64,000 nt of DNA, from assembly GCF_006517175.1 (NCBI RefSeq), contig NZ_CP041186.1, forward strand, positions 310,001-374,000, in the 5' to 3' direction. The notes under the pieces are model-generated. The model saw nothing but the letters and a program-made list of their open reading frames with translations. It was not told the DNA's origin and ran no database searches. Made by a program: the position numbers and the translations under genes. The DNA is from Persicimonas caeni (GTDB taxonomy: Bacteria > Myxococcota_A > Bradymonadia > Bradymonadales > Bradymonadaceae). Below are positions 1 through 8,621 of this stretch, piece after piece (positions within the stretch are counted from its first letter, which is position 1; the number at the start of each line of letters is the position of its first letter).

Positions 1-474
1 CGCGTCCCCGATGGTGTCATAGTCCAGGTCGTATTGAATCGGGTTTGGCGCATGGGGGCAGTTGTCGCAGGCGTCGCCATGCCCGTCCGTGTCGGTGTCG
101 GTCTGGGAGGGATTAGGCGTGAGCCAACAATTGTCATTGGTGTTCAGCCACCCGTCGTTGTCGACGTCCGGGTCCTTTCGCCCCCCGTCGTAATAGCCAC
201 TCGACCGGCAGGTGCTCCGCAGGTAAGGGCCCTCGCAGCAATACCCCGACGTACCAGGATACGGCTCGCTCATGTCACAGTGCAGCGAACAGTCCACGGC
301 CAAGCAGGGTTCTGGCTCCTCGTCATCGGGGGGCGGCTCGGACTCGAGCGCGCCATGGAGCTTGGAGGATGGCGAGTCTCCATCGGTCGCCTCGCCGCAG
401 CCGAAGAGGCCGGCCGCCACGAGGCCCAACAGGAGGCAAGTTTGGAGTGTGAGTCGATATACCGAGTGGTGCAT
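1..474 (-). CDS. Lipoprotein with thrombospondin type 3-like repeats (3' end outside window)
   Basis: The minus-strand reading frame opens at ATG 474 and runs off the left edge without a stop, giving 158 residues. It begins with a signal peptide ending in a lipobox-like LFGC at about residue 26, so the mature protein is probably a lipid-anchored envelope protein. An acidic, Pro/Glu-rich linker and a Cys-rich stretch follow. The last visible part has the DNDGW / DTDTDGHGDACDNC pattern of calcium-binding thrombospondin type 3 repeats, common in surface proteins of Myxococcota. Function beyond calcium-dependent surface structure cannot be stated. Confidence 0.85.
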   Translation of the reverse strand, partial: MHHSVYRLTLQTCLLLGLVAAGLFGCGEATDGDSPSSKLHGALESEPPPDDEEPEPCLAVDCSLHCDMSEPYPGTSGYCCEGPYLRSTCRSSGYYDGGRKDPDVDNDGWLNTNDNCWLTPNPSQTDTDTDGHGDACDNCPHAPNPIQYDLDYDTIGDA

Positions 475-979
475 GATTCTCCCGTCGCGCTGAATGAGCA
501 AGTCGCGCCCCCTTGATGAGCCGCGCCCGTATCGTCGACATATGTCGACACATTTATGATCCGTGAGACACTGATTAGCGCGCGGGTGGGAGAAGCGGAA
601 TGGTCAGATTGTCTAAGGGTTCCGATGTGAAGGCGCTGCAGGGATCACACGCCTTCTATTGAGGTGGAACTACTATTGATGGGCGGACGGTCAGAGGCGT
701 TTGCGCGTGGCGGTCGTCTTGCTGATAAGCCACGTGGCTATGGGCGCATCGCACCGCCTCGCGCAAACGCTGCGCATCGTCCGCCCTTCAATAATAAATC
801 CTTCAATAGCAGGCGCTGCTCGCCTGCAAGGCGTACGAATCGAACGCCCTGCAGGGGGCAGACGCCTGCTATTGAGGTGGAACTACTATTGATGGGCGGA
901 CGGTCAGAGGCGTTTGCGCGTGGCGGTCGTCTTGCCGATAAGCCACGTGGCTATTGGCGCATCGCACCGCCTTAGACGC
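475..979. other. Intergenic region, 505 bp, mostly repeat
   Basis: No credible gene is seen here. The region lies between the start of the left-edge lipoprotein gene and the stop of the next minus-strand gene. It is filled from about 650 to 972 by a composite direct and inverted repeat that is listed separately. The promoter of the left-edge gene should lie in 475-640. Confidence 0.7.
650..972. repeat. Composite REP/MITE-like repeat: two 104-bp direct copies plus inverted arms
   Basis: A 104-bp block at 656-759 is repeated almost exactly at 869-972, with only a couple of substitutions. Between them, 761-815 is an imperfect reverse complement of 650-706; the pairing includes GGGCGGACGG against CCGTCCGCCC-like arms and GCGTTTGCGC against GCGCAAACGC. 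The whole can fold into a large hairpin followed by a second copy of the left half. It encodes no transposase, so it is best read as a non-autonomous dispersed element. Confidence 0.8.
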
Positions 980-1990
980 TCAGTTCGTCCACTGCCAATC
1001 GCAGCCGAAGGCCTTGCACTCCTGGCTGAAGTTGCCTTCCTGACCGGGATACTCGCCGGTCAGGTCTTCGCAACGGAGCGGCGTGCGTCCCTGGCAGTAC
1101 TCCTGCCCATTGTTGTTGCCCAGTGAGCAGCCTTCGCGCGACTCGCATTCATCGACGGGTATGCTCAAGCAGTTGAGCTCCATTGCTGGTCCCGGCCCGC
1201 AGAACTCAACTCCGGACCCGACCGCGTTTTGAGGCCCGCACAGACTTCCAAGCGAGCTGTTGGCCCAGTACGCACAGCAACTGGGGTCGGTGCTCTCGCA
1301 ACCGGTCTGGGACTGAACGTCAAACTGGCCGCAGTCGAGCATGTAGTCTTGCGAGGGAGCCGAGCACTCGCCTTCGGTGGGCCCGTTGTAGGCGCAGCCA
1401 TACAACGTGCAGGCGACGCGCGCGTCGGGCGAAGTGAACCACTCGCATTGAATCGGCGGGTTCGTCGCCGGCTGAGCGCAGGTAAAGCTGTCGCCCTGAC
1501 CCGAGGCCTCGCAGCCCCTGTCGGTGCAGACAGTCTCGTCTTTGATCGACGCGCAGTCAGTGTACTCGGGCGTGCCCTGACACTCTTGCGTGGCGTTGTC
1601 GTACGAGCAGCCGGGCGTGTTGTTGCACACCTGCGGGACGCTGGTCCCCATATTCTCGATGCCTCGGCAGCTCGAGTTGCCCGTGCAATACGACGGGGTC
1701 GTGCCGGTGTCTTCCTCCACGTCCTGGCCTACATCGGCGGTGCCGGTGTCCTCGCCGCCGGTATCCTGGGCTTCGCCCGTATCCCGAGCTTCGCCGGTGT
1801 CGTCGGTCCCGCCGGTATCCTGGGCTTCGCCGGTGTCTTCGCCCACGCTCGTGTCGTTGGCGGTGGAGGTGTCCGACGTCGCGTCGGCCAGCGTGTTGTT
1901 TTGGGTGGTGTCTTTGTTGTCGTCGTCATCGCTGCAGGCGCCCAGCACGAATGCCAGGGCGACCAAAAACATCAGGGTGTAGCGTTTCAT
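980..1990 (-). CDS. Cys-rich lipoprotein with Asp/Thr/Gly linker
   Basis: Predicted 336-residue lipoprotein. The start at 1990 (ATG) is preferred over an upstream in-frame GTG because an AAGGAG ribosome binding site sits 5 to 6 bases before it. A signal peptide ends in the lipobox LGAC at about residue 18. About 75 residues of low-complexity DTGEA/DTGG linker follow, then a domain with more than 20 cysteines likely held by disulfides (motifs such as CSYDNATQEC and CTLYGCAYNG). The neighbours on the same strand are also lipoproteins. No enzymatic motif was recognised; a secreted or surface structural or binding role is inferred. Confidence 0.85.
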   Translation of the reverse strand: MKRYTLMFLVALAFVLGACSDDDDNKDTTQNNTLADATSDTSTANDTSVGEDTGEAQDTGGTDDTGEARDTGEAQDTGGEDTGTADVGQDVEEDTGTTPSYCTGNSSCRGIENMGTSVPQVCNNTPGCSYDNATQECQGTPEYTDCASIKDETVCTDRGCEASGQGDSFTCAQPATNPPIQCEWFTSPDARVACTLYGCAYNGPTEGECSAPSQDYMLDCGQFDVQSQTGCESTDPSCCAYWANSSLGSLCGPQNAVGSGVEFCGPGPAMELNCLSIPVDECESREGCSLGNNNGQEYCQGRTPLRCEDLTGEYPGQEGNFSQECKAFGCDWQWTN

Positions 1991-2043
1991 CGTCACTCCT
2001 TGTCGAATTGGTTGATTGAGATTTCCATTCGCTGGTGTTGGAA

Positions 2044-2263
2044 TCCCTTGCTTTTTGGCAGGGCCCCTCCGTCGGCCTTCGCTTCGCTACGGCCGACACC
2101 TCCCCTCGCGCTGCAAAGCGCGCGGGGGAGGGGGATTGCATCTCTGGATCACATGTCTTTCCTGCAGTCCCCTTCCCCAGCGCGCCTTCCAGCGCATGGG
2201 GAAGTGCCGAGCGCCTTCTGCGAGGCGAAGGGGCCCTCTGAGCCGGCAAGGGACTGCACTTCT
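2044..2263. repeat. Intergenic hairpin repeat sharing a core with the element at 5300
   Basis: The segment between two lipoprotein genes begins with TCCCTTGCTTTTTGGCAGGG, followed by CCCCTCCGTCGGC, and ends with GGCAAGGGACT, which complements the first bases. The same opening occurs at 5300-5332. The interior holds GC-rich self-complementary stretches. It is probably a dispersed extragenic palindrome; a role in transcription termination after the gene ending at 2269 is possible. Confidence 0.6.
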
Positions 2264-2268
2264 CGACC

Positions 2269-5265
2269 TCACAGCAACTCGATATGCTGCTGCTGATGGA
2301 TATGCGCCGCCTTGCGCGTCCCCTTGCCGTTGCCGCTGACCGACGCATTCGCACCCGAAGGCCACACGATCGTCGGCCCGCCGGAGACGGGCATCACCGT
2401 GGGCAAGAAGCCGCCCATGCCGTCGCCGAACACGACCGTCGAGCCGCTGGAGCCCTTAGAAGTGACCACGAGGTCTTCGAGGCCGTCGCCGTTGAAGTCG
2501 CCGCTGTCCAAGATCAGTACCTCGTCGCCAGCGATTTCGGCCGGGAACGCGGCCTGCACCACACTGACGCCGAAGCCCGATGTGCTTCCGCTCTCGTCAG
2601 ACGACGAGCGCGAGTGGGTTCCCATGGCGTAATGGTCGTATTTGATGCCGTTGAACGTGGTGAAATGGGGGCCGTCCTGGCGGGACGAGTCGCCGAGCAC
2701 GTTCGTCTCCGGGACGCTCCCGCCCGCGACGAAGATCGGGTTTTCGTGCGAGACCGGCTCCGCGTCGATGAGCACGTCCAGCGGCGGGTCGCCGTCGCCG
2801 GTGCGCACTTGCAAGCCGCCGTCGGTGTGGACGAGGACCAGCGGCTGAGCGGCCTGCTCGGCGGTCAAATCAGCGAGGGCGTTGGCGCTGTCGCTATCAC
2901 CTTGGTCGGAGAAGTCCGGGACCACGGTTCGAGCCGGAGGCAGGATCACAGTCTGGGAGGCGGTCGGAGAGATGTCGAACTCGGGACCTTCCGTCGCAAA
3001 GCTCACCGGCTCGGCGCCGATGGCCGCGGCGAGTTGGCTCGCGGTGACCGTGAACGTGCCGGCGCCCTGTTTGTTTCCGGAGCCGGAGTCGCCCTCGGCG
3101 CCGAAGTCGATGATCACCGTGGCGATGGTCAGCGTCATGTCTTGGGCTTCATCGTCGTCACCCTTGTCCTCGCCCTCGGCCGAGGTGAGCACCACGCCGG
3201 TGTTGGGGTCGCCGGTGTCGAGGTTCAGCAGGCCGGGCTCGGAGATGGCACCTCGAGCGCTGACCTTCCACACCGCGTGGGTCGCCGAGTCGTGGTCGAT
3301 GCCGGCGAGGATCATCGCGGCGTCGTCCTGAGCCGTGGCGCCCGGCGCGTCGACGATGATGGGCGGTTGGGTTAGGTCGAAGACGAGGGGCACCCCGTCG
3401 ATGAGGATGTCGCCGTATTTGTCGACCGCCCAGGTCGCGCCGGTCTCGCCGGGGACGAGGTTCACGCCCCAGCCATTGCGGGTGGGACGACTCATCGGGA
3501 GAGCGCAGGCAGTGGCGTCGGAGCACTCACCGGTGAGCGCTTCGAGCTTTTGAATCTGCAAGGTTCCGTCGGAGAAGACGCTGGTGAGCACTCTATCACC
3601 CATGCCGGCGCCCACTGCCTGGGAGGTATCTTCGGCGACGAGCGGTCGCACCCGCGTGACCGGCGCGGCGGCGTCAGCTTCGACCGTAATCCCTATCCAC
3701 TCGACCTCGCACGGGTCGCCCGACGTGTCGATGCTTCTCTTCTCGCGGCGGTATTTGGTCCGATTCGGCCCCGACCCCTTGCGGCGTCCGAGGTGCACGT
3801 AGCGTCCCTCGCTACTATGCAAGGTGGAGCCGGCTCCGGGTACTAGCTCGACGCCGTCGGGCATGGCCAGTTGGGTGACTGCGCCGGTCAGGTTGCCTTC
3901 ACTGTCGACGGCGAGCAGATGCAGCGCGTCGCCGTCTGCCTCGGAGTTCGTCTGGACGACCACCCGGCCGGAGACCTGGGCGGCGTGCTCCAACGTAAAG
4001 GGCCACTGCACGCTGGTCAGGGTGGCGGTCAAGGTCTCCGCCGTCCCGGAGAGCGGAATCAACGAAAAATTGCCCCGCTGGTCGACGGTCCATGCTCTGC
4101 CGCGGTTGGCGTCGAGGTCACCCACTGGGCCATCGTTGACGAGCAACCCGGCGAGGCCGGCTTTGACGTCGGTGGCGGGCGTGCCGCCGAGCACGTCGAG
4201 TTCGGTTTCCAGCGAGACTCGCTCGGCGCCGGCGGCGTCGGCGAGGCGGACGACGGCGATGGTGTTGCGATTGGTCTTCGCCAGGGCGCGGGCCGACATT
4301 CTGATTTGACCGCCCACTTCGGCCGTGCCGACCTGCACGCCGAGCATCTCGGTCAGCCACGGGCCTTCGTACGTGCTGCTGTCGAGCGTGACGGTCTCCG
4401 AGACCACGATGGTTTCGGTGTAGACGGTCTGGCCACCCAAGAAAATGCCCTCATCGTCGTCGTAAGCCCACCACATCGCGCCGAAGCCGGTGCCGAGTCT
4501 CGCGATTTCGATGCCGCTCATCGCCACAGCGTCAGGGCTGACGTTGAAGGTCTGGTCGACCGACACTGACCCATCGGGTGATACCGTGAACATCTCGACC
4601 GCGGTGCCATCCTCGCTCGCCATCACACCGGCGACGAAACGCCCGTTGGCCGATTGCTTGACCGCGTAGCCCATGCCGCGCGCGGTGTATCCGGCGGGGA
4701 GCGCGACTGTATCGCGCGCTTCCTGCATGTCGGTGAGTTGCGAGACCGGCAGGTGCCAGTGGATACGCGCCTCGAGCTGCTGGCCGGTGTTGTCCTCGAG
4801 GATCAGGTCCTCCGGGCCGACCTGCTCGTCGTAGGTACCGTCGGGCTTGGTCAGCCCGCTCAGGGTCAGCTCACACAACTCCCCTTCCCCGTCGGTCGTG
4901 CAATTGAGGCCGTCGACGGCGAGCTCCGGCGTGCCGGCGTGGGTGCGCCCACGGCGCATGGCGACGCGGTCGCCGAATTGGTCGACGGCGGGTGTGTCGT
5001 CGCAGCGCAGCTGCATGGTGAGCGAGCTGGGATCGACGTCGGTCGGGAAGGTGCGCGGCGAGACGGAGTCGACGACGCAATTGGCGGCGACTTCGCCGCC
5101 GGTGTCCCGGTCGCCTGTGTCCGTGCCGGCGTCTCGATCGCCGACGTCCTGTTCGCCGGCGTCGACCAGTTGGCCAGCGTCGGTCTTGGGGTCTTCATCG
5201 TTTTCGAATGGGCAGCCTGTGGTGAGCAGGCCGATGGCGAGGATGGTGGTGAGTTTGGTTTTCAT
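2269..5265 (-). CDS. Large lipoprotein with C-terminal FG-GAP-like repeat
   Basis: Predicted 998-residue lipoprotein. The start chosen is ATG 5265, giving a signal peptide with lipobox TTGC at about residue 18; the frame stays open upstream only through a noncoding repeat. An acidic DAG/DTGDRDTGG linker follows, then a long beta-rich body of repeated units containing calls such as GSVSVDQTFN and DALHLLAVD. Near the C terminus the segment DSGDFNGDGLEDLVV is a calcium-binding FG-GAP/VCBS-type repeat. This suggests an outer-membrane-anchored beta-propeller-like surface protein. The natural C terminus could be slightly earlier, since the last residues (HIHQQQHIELL) are atypical and lie next to the intergenic repeat. 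Confidence 0.85.
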   Translation of the reverse strand: MKTKLTTILAIGLLTTGCPFENDEDPKTDAGQLVDAGEQDVGDRDAGTDTGDRDTGGEVAANCVVDSVSPRTFPTDVDPSSLTMQLRCDDTPAVDQFGDRVAMRRGRTHAGTPELAVDGLNCTTDGEGELCELTLSGLTKPDGTYDEQVGPEDLILEDNTGQQLEARIHWHLPVSQLTDMQEARDTVALPAGYTARGMGYAVKQSANGRFVAGVMASEDGTAVEMFTVSPDGSVSVDQTFNVSPDAVAMSGIEIARLGTGFGAMWWAYDDDEGIFLGGQTVYTETIVVSETVTLDSSTYEGPWLTEMLGVQVGTAEVGGQIRMSARALAKTNRNTIAVVRLADAAGAERVSLETELDVLGGTPATDVKAGLAGLLVNDGPVGDLDANRGRAWTVDQRGNFSLIPLSGTAETLTATLTSVQWPFTLEHAAQVSGRVVVQTNSEADGDALHLLAVDSEGNLTGAVTQLAMPDGVELVPGAGSTLHSSEGRYVHLGRRKGSGPNRTKYRREKRSIDTSGDPCEVEWIGITVEADAAAPVTRVRPLVAEDTSQAVGAGMGDRVLTSVFSDGTLQIQKLEALTGECSDATACALPMSRPTRNGWGVNLVPGETGATWAVDKYGDILIDGVPLVFDLTQPPIIVDAPGATAQDDAAMILAGIDHDSATHAVWKVSARGAISEPGLLNLDTGDPNTGVVLTSAEGEDKGDDDEAQDMTLTIATVIIDFGAEGDSGSGNKQGAGTFTVTASQLAAAIGAEPVSFATEGPEFDISPTASQTVILPPARTVVPDFSDQGDSDSANALADLTAEQAAQPLVLVHTDGGLQVRTGDGDPPLDVLIDAEPVSHENPIFVAGGSVPETNVLGDSSRQDGPHFTTFNGIKYDHYAMGTHSRSSSDESGSTSGFGVSVVQAAFPAEIAGDEVLILDSGDFNGDGLEDLVVTSKGSSGSTVVFGDGMGGFLPTVMPVSGGPTIVWPSGANASVSGNGKGTRKAAHIHQQQHIELL

Positions 5266-5299
5266 GGGTGTGTTTCTCTTGTGTGTTTCTAAGTTGAAA

Positions 5300-5378
5300 T
5301 CCCTTGCTTTCTGGCAGGGCCCCTCCGTCGGCTCAGCTACGCTTCGCCGACGGAGGGGACCCCGCAAAAAGCAAGGGA
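5300..5378. repeat. Long hairpin between lipoprotein genes
   Basis: Outer arms TCCCTTGCTTT (5300) and AAAGCAAGGGA (5368-5378) and inner arms CCCCTCCGTCGGC and GCCGACGGAGGGG form a stem of roughly 30 pairs around a short loop. The sequence shares its core with 2044-2076. It follows the stop codon of the minus-strand gene at 5400 and could act as a terminator or mRNA stabiliser, but the copy elsewhere makes a dispersed palindrome the simpler reading. Confidence 0.7.
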
Positions 5379-5399
5379 CTCCGAATCGAACAAGCCCTA

Positions 5400-7205
5400 T
5401 CAACGCGCAATCCGCTGCATATACACCGCCCCCGCCTTACCGGCGCTGGTGTCGGTCATATCGCCGTTGATTCCGCCCGAGCCGCCACTCTCGTGGTGTG
5501 CGCCCACGACCAAACGGTCCGCGTCGGCGCTGATCGCCAACGACTGACCAAAGCGCTGCAGCCCGTAGGAGTTGGGCGCTTTGATATACAGGTCGTGCGT
5601 CCAGGTGCCGGCGTTGCGGGTGAACGTGTAAGCCGCGCCCGAGTCGGTGTGGCTCTGCTGGAAGTTGGTCATATTGCCATTGAGCCCGGCGGCGTCGCTC
5701 CCCTCGAGCACCGCGCCCACGGCGAGGGTATCGCCGCTGGCGCTCAGGTCGATCGACTGGCCGAAGACGGGGTTGTAGGAGGACACGTTGTTGGGCGCCT
5801 TGATGTAGACCTGCTGGCTCCAACTCGTGCCGGCGCGGGTGAAGACGTAGACCGCGCCGGTGCGCAAATCGTCCAGGTTCTGATCCGCGCCAACACCGCT
5901 GTCACCGCTCTTCTCGCCAGGGGCGCTCACCGCAAGGGTGTCGCCGGCCAAGGCGAGCTTGTAGCCGAACGAATCGTTGCGTCCGGCGTTCGACGCCTTG
6001 ATATAGGCCTGCTGCGCCCAGCTCTGCCCGTCGCGGGTGTAGACGAAGACCGAGCCGGCGTCCTCGAGGTTGTTGTTGGAGGCGTCAGCGTCGACCCCGG
6101 TCGAGTCGCTGTCGTCCTGGCGCACACCGACGGCGATGGTGTCGCCGTCGATGGCCACGGAGGCGCCGTACCAGTCCTCGTGGCCCGCGTTCGCGGCCTT
6201 CAAATAGGTGCTCTGGGCCCACGCGCCCTGCGCGTCGCGCTCGAAGACGTAGGCCGCCCCGGAGTCGGGAGCTTCGTCGTTGGTCCCGTCGCCATCAATG
6301 GTGCGTGTCTTGCTGTCCTCTTTGAACGCGCCCACCACGATCGTGTCGCCGTCGATGTCCACGGCGTTGCCGAACTCGTCTTCGGTGCCGGCGTTGGAGG
6401 CCTGCAACATGGTGGTTTGGATCCAGTCGCCCTGGGCGTCGCGGTCGAAGACGTACGCCGCCCCGGTGGAGCTGGCCACGCCGGTCGCGCCCACTACGAT
6501 CGTGGCGCCCGAGATGGCCACCGAGGTGCCGAACTTGTGTCCTTCGTCGTAATTGTCGGCGACGAGCGCCGCCTGCTGCGTCCACGTGGTGCCGTCGCGC
6601 TCGAAGACGTAGGCCATGCCCGAGCGGAAATTCGGGATCTCCGTGGCGGGCTCGTCCCAGAACGCCCCGACGACCAGCGTCTTGCCGTCGGCGCTCAGGT
6701 CGACGGCGTTGCCGAAGAAGTCTTGGGCGTAGGGGGAGTCGGCCTTGATATAGGCTTCTTGATAAGCCTCACAATCGACGCCCAGCACGGCGTAGCAATC
6801 ATCGTCGGTGAAGCACTCGGTGTCGGGGCCAGTCGGGTCGTCGCCCGCTGCGTTGACCGTGCCGCTGTCGCACGCCACGCAGGCGCCGGCTTCCACGCGC
6901 TCGTTTTCGGCGCACAGGGCCGGACCGGTGTCTTCTGGACCGGTGTCTTCGCCGCCCGTATCGACTGCCCCGGTGTCCTCGGTGCCCGCGTCGTCGGCTG
7001 CGGCATCTTCGCTGCCCGTATCTTCGGCCCCCGTATCGTTCGAACCGGTATCTTCGGCGCCGGCGTCCGAGCCGCCGGTGTCGGCGAGCGTGTTGTTGGT
7101 TTGCTTCTTGTCGTCGTCGTCACCTCCACAGCCGACGACCGGGGCGGCCGCCAGGGTCAACGCAGCGACGAGGGTGATCGGACGGATTGCACTCCTAAAC
7201 TTCAT
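5400..7205 (-). CDS. FG-GAP repeat lipoprotein (predicted beta-propeller)
   Basis: Predicted 601-residue lipoprotein. ATG 7205 is the start that gives a signal peptide ending in VVGC and follows a GGAGA ribosome binding site. After a DTG/DAG-rich acidic linker and a short Cys-containing segment (CVACDSG), at least seven FG-GAP-type units follow, each with the pattern YIKA..., FG.....SADGDTLAVGA and GAAYVF.RD. Such repeats usually build a seven-bladed propeller and bind metal or partner proteins at the surface. It lies in a run of minus-strand lipoprotein genes. Confidence 0.9.
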   Translation of the reverse strand: MKFRSAIRPITLVAALTLAAAPVVGCGGDDDDKKQTNNTLADTGGSDAGAEDTGSNDTGAEDTGSEDAAADDAGTEDTGAVDTGGEDTGPEDTGPALCAENERVEAGACVACDSGTVNAAGDDPTGPDTECFTDDDCYAVLGVDCEAYQEAYIKADSPYAQDFFGNAVDLSADGKTLVVGAFWDEPATEIPNFRSGMAYVFERDGTTWTQQAALVADNYDEGHKFGTSVAISGATIVVGATGVASSTGAAYVFDRDAQGDWIQTTMLQASNAGTEDEFGNAVDIDGDTIVVGAFKEDSKTRTIDGDGTNDEAPDSGAAYVFERDAQGAWAQSTYLKAANAGHEDWYGASVAIDGDTIAVGVRQDDSDSTGVDADASNNNLEDAGSVFVYTRDGQSWAQQAYIKASNAGRNDSFGYKLALAGDTLAVSAPGEKSGDSGVGADQNLDDLRTGAVYVFTRAGTSWSQQVYIKAPNNVSSYNPVFGQSIDLSASGDTLAVGAVLEGSDAAGLNGNMTNFQQSHTDSGAAYTFTRNAGTWTHDLYIKAPNSYGLQRFGQSLAISADADRLVVGAHHESGGSGGINGDMTDTSAGKAGAVYMQRIAR

Positions 7206-7343
7206 TTCATTCTCCGAATGTAAACGAGTCCCACAACATGATTCGTATTGAAAATGATGTGACCACATCGGGGGCACGCATCGGAATAGTCATTTCGTCT
7301 ACCGAGACAAAACAATGGAATTGCCAACACTTACACACCTCGC

Positions 7344-7380
7344 AAAAAGCCCTCACCGGCATCAACCAGTGAGGGCTTTG
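7344..7380 (-). terminator. Rho-independent terminator
   Basis: The stem AAAGCCCTCAC / GTGAGGGCTTT (11 pairs, 12-base loop) is followed on the minus strand by a run of five T. It lies about 80 bases after the stop of the minus-strand lipoprotein gene at 7463 and is correctly oriented for it. Confidence 0.9.
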
Positions 7381-7462
7381 GGCGTGGCCGAGCTAAGAAC
7401 TGCCTCGCGAGGAGTGTGAGCACGAGACGTTCGAGCAGGGCTGGCCAACTTGAACTCGCAGT

Positions 7463-8308
7463 TTACAGGTTGCTCGTCTCCAGACGCTGCTGCCAGCCGA
7501 ACAGGGCCTTGCCGCTGGTCGAGTTGAAGTACTGGCAATACAGGTAGCGGCCCTTGGGGAAGTCCTTATCCTCGTAGTCCGTCTCCTGGTACAGCTTGCG
7601 GTTGACGCAGAAGCCAAGCTGGGTCTTGCCCTCGGCCTCCAGCTTGTCGCGCCACTTGCCGCCGCGCATCGAATTGCTCCCCTCGGCGCACTCGTAGCCC
7701 TCGCCCTGGTCGTGGTTGCACATGAGCATGAAGTAGTATGGCTTCATGCGGTCCATGCTGTACGGGTACATATTCGGGTTCTTGATCATGCCCGCGCTCG
7801 GGTCGTCGGCGTAGACGCACTGGACTTCCCATTTGTTGGAGTTGCCGAGCTCCTTGTATTTGGCCGTGTCGACGGTCAGCGCCACGCATTGCTCGGGCTC
7901 CATGGCGCCCAGATAGCAGCCATTGGTCATCTCGACCGGCTCGCGCTCGAGGAAGCCGGTGCGATCGTCGGTCTTCATGCCCTGGGTGAACTTGTACTTG
8001 GCGACCTTGCCGTACTGGACATCCTGGGGCTTCAGGTCTGGGATGCACGACAGCATCTTGTTGGGAAGCTCGGGGTTGGGCTCCGGGTCGGGGACATTAG
8101 AGGCTTCGGCCGCCTCGCCCTCGGACGCGCTCTCGCCATCGGACGCGCTCTCGCCATCGGATGAGGTCTCACCACCGGACGCGCTCTCGGCGCTCCCCGA
8201 AGCGCCACCGGAAGTCATCTGCTTGAGCACCGACGAGCAACCCGCCGTCGACAAGGCGACTGTGGCCACCAACAAAACCAGACCAGCTTGTTTACGCACG
8301 TTCATCAT
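7463..8308 (-). CDS. Lipoprotein of unknown function with Ser/Glu/Gly linker
   Basis: Predicted 281-residue lipoprotein starting at ATG 8308 (a second ATG follows directly) behind AGAGGTAGGA. The lipobox is STAGC at about residue 24. A low-complexity SASGGETSSDGESASDGE linker comes next, partly encoded by an 18-bp tandem duplication near 8124-8160. The folded part, about 200 residues, has six well-spaced cysteines and motifs such as CYLGAMEPEQC, CNHDQGEGYEC and YLYCQYF. No family was recognised. A terminator follows at 7344-7380, and a tandem 17-bp array lies about 140 bases upstream. Confidence 0.85.
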   Translation of the reverse strand: MMNVRKQAGLVLLVATVALSTAGCSSVLKQMTSGGASGSAESASGGETSSDGESASDGESASEGEAAEASNVPDPEPNPELPNKMLSCIPDLKPQDVQYGKVAKYKFTQGMKTDDRTGFLEREPVEMTNGCYLGAMEPEQCVALTVDTAKYKELGNSNKWEVQCVYADDPSAGMIKNPNMYPYSMDRMKPYYFMLMCNHDQGEGYECAEGSNSMRGGKWRDKLEAEGKTQLGFCVNRKLYQETDYEDKDFPKGRYLYCQYFNSTSGKALFGWQQRLETSNL

Positions 8309-8621
8309 TCCTACCTCTGAAGTTTGCGGTCGCCGAACCGGCAGTCACCGTCGCCCGGCATTGACGTTCTCGAATCTTCCTTGGCGAGGAGGACGAACGA
8401 TGCCGCCCGCTCTCGCGACGGCACGGACTAGACCACGGCATCGCGTCGAATCGGAATGGTCAATGCGTCCATCTGGTTAAGGCGTCTATTTGGTCAAAAT
8501 GTCTATCTAGTTAATCCGTCTAACTTCAACGGATGGAACTGGGCTCTGCCGACGCTCCCCCGTTAAATGAAGGTAGTGTAAATAGTGATAGCACTGTTCC
8601 GTCCGAGAGCTGACAAAAACC
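8309..8621. other. Divergent promoter region, 313 bp
   Basis: The region separates the minus-strand lipoprotein gene at 8308 from the plus-strand regulator gene at 8622. It carries no gene. Its main feature is the 17-bp tandem array at 8449-8533. Confidence 0.7.
8449..8533 (-). repeat. Array of about five degenerate 17-bp direct repeats
   Basis: Read on the minus strand, successive 17-bp units are TCCGTTGAAGTTAGACG, GATTAACTAGATAGACA, TTTTGACCAAATAGACG, CCTTAACCAGATGGACG and CATTGACCATTCCGATT. The conserved core is TTGACCA or TTAACCA, followed by AGACG. A second array with the same period and a TTGACCAA core lies at 25420-25487. This one sits about 140 bases upstream of the minus-strand lipoprotein gene, with the core pointing towards it. 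Tandem binding sites for a regulator or multiple -35 elements are possible readings. Confidence 0.75.

Noticed and set aside
5304-7223. Long plus-strand open frame antisense to the FG-GAP lipoprotein gene
   Set aside because: The opposite strand encodes a clear signal peptide, lipobox and FG-GAP repeats; the antisense product has no recognisable domain and reflects the GC-rich third-position bias. Similar antisense frames occur opposite most large genes here and were left out.
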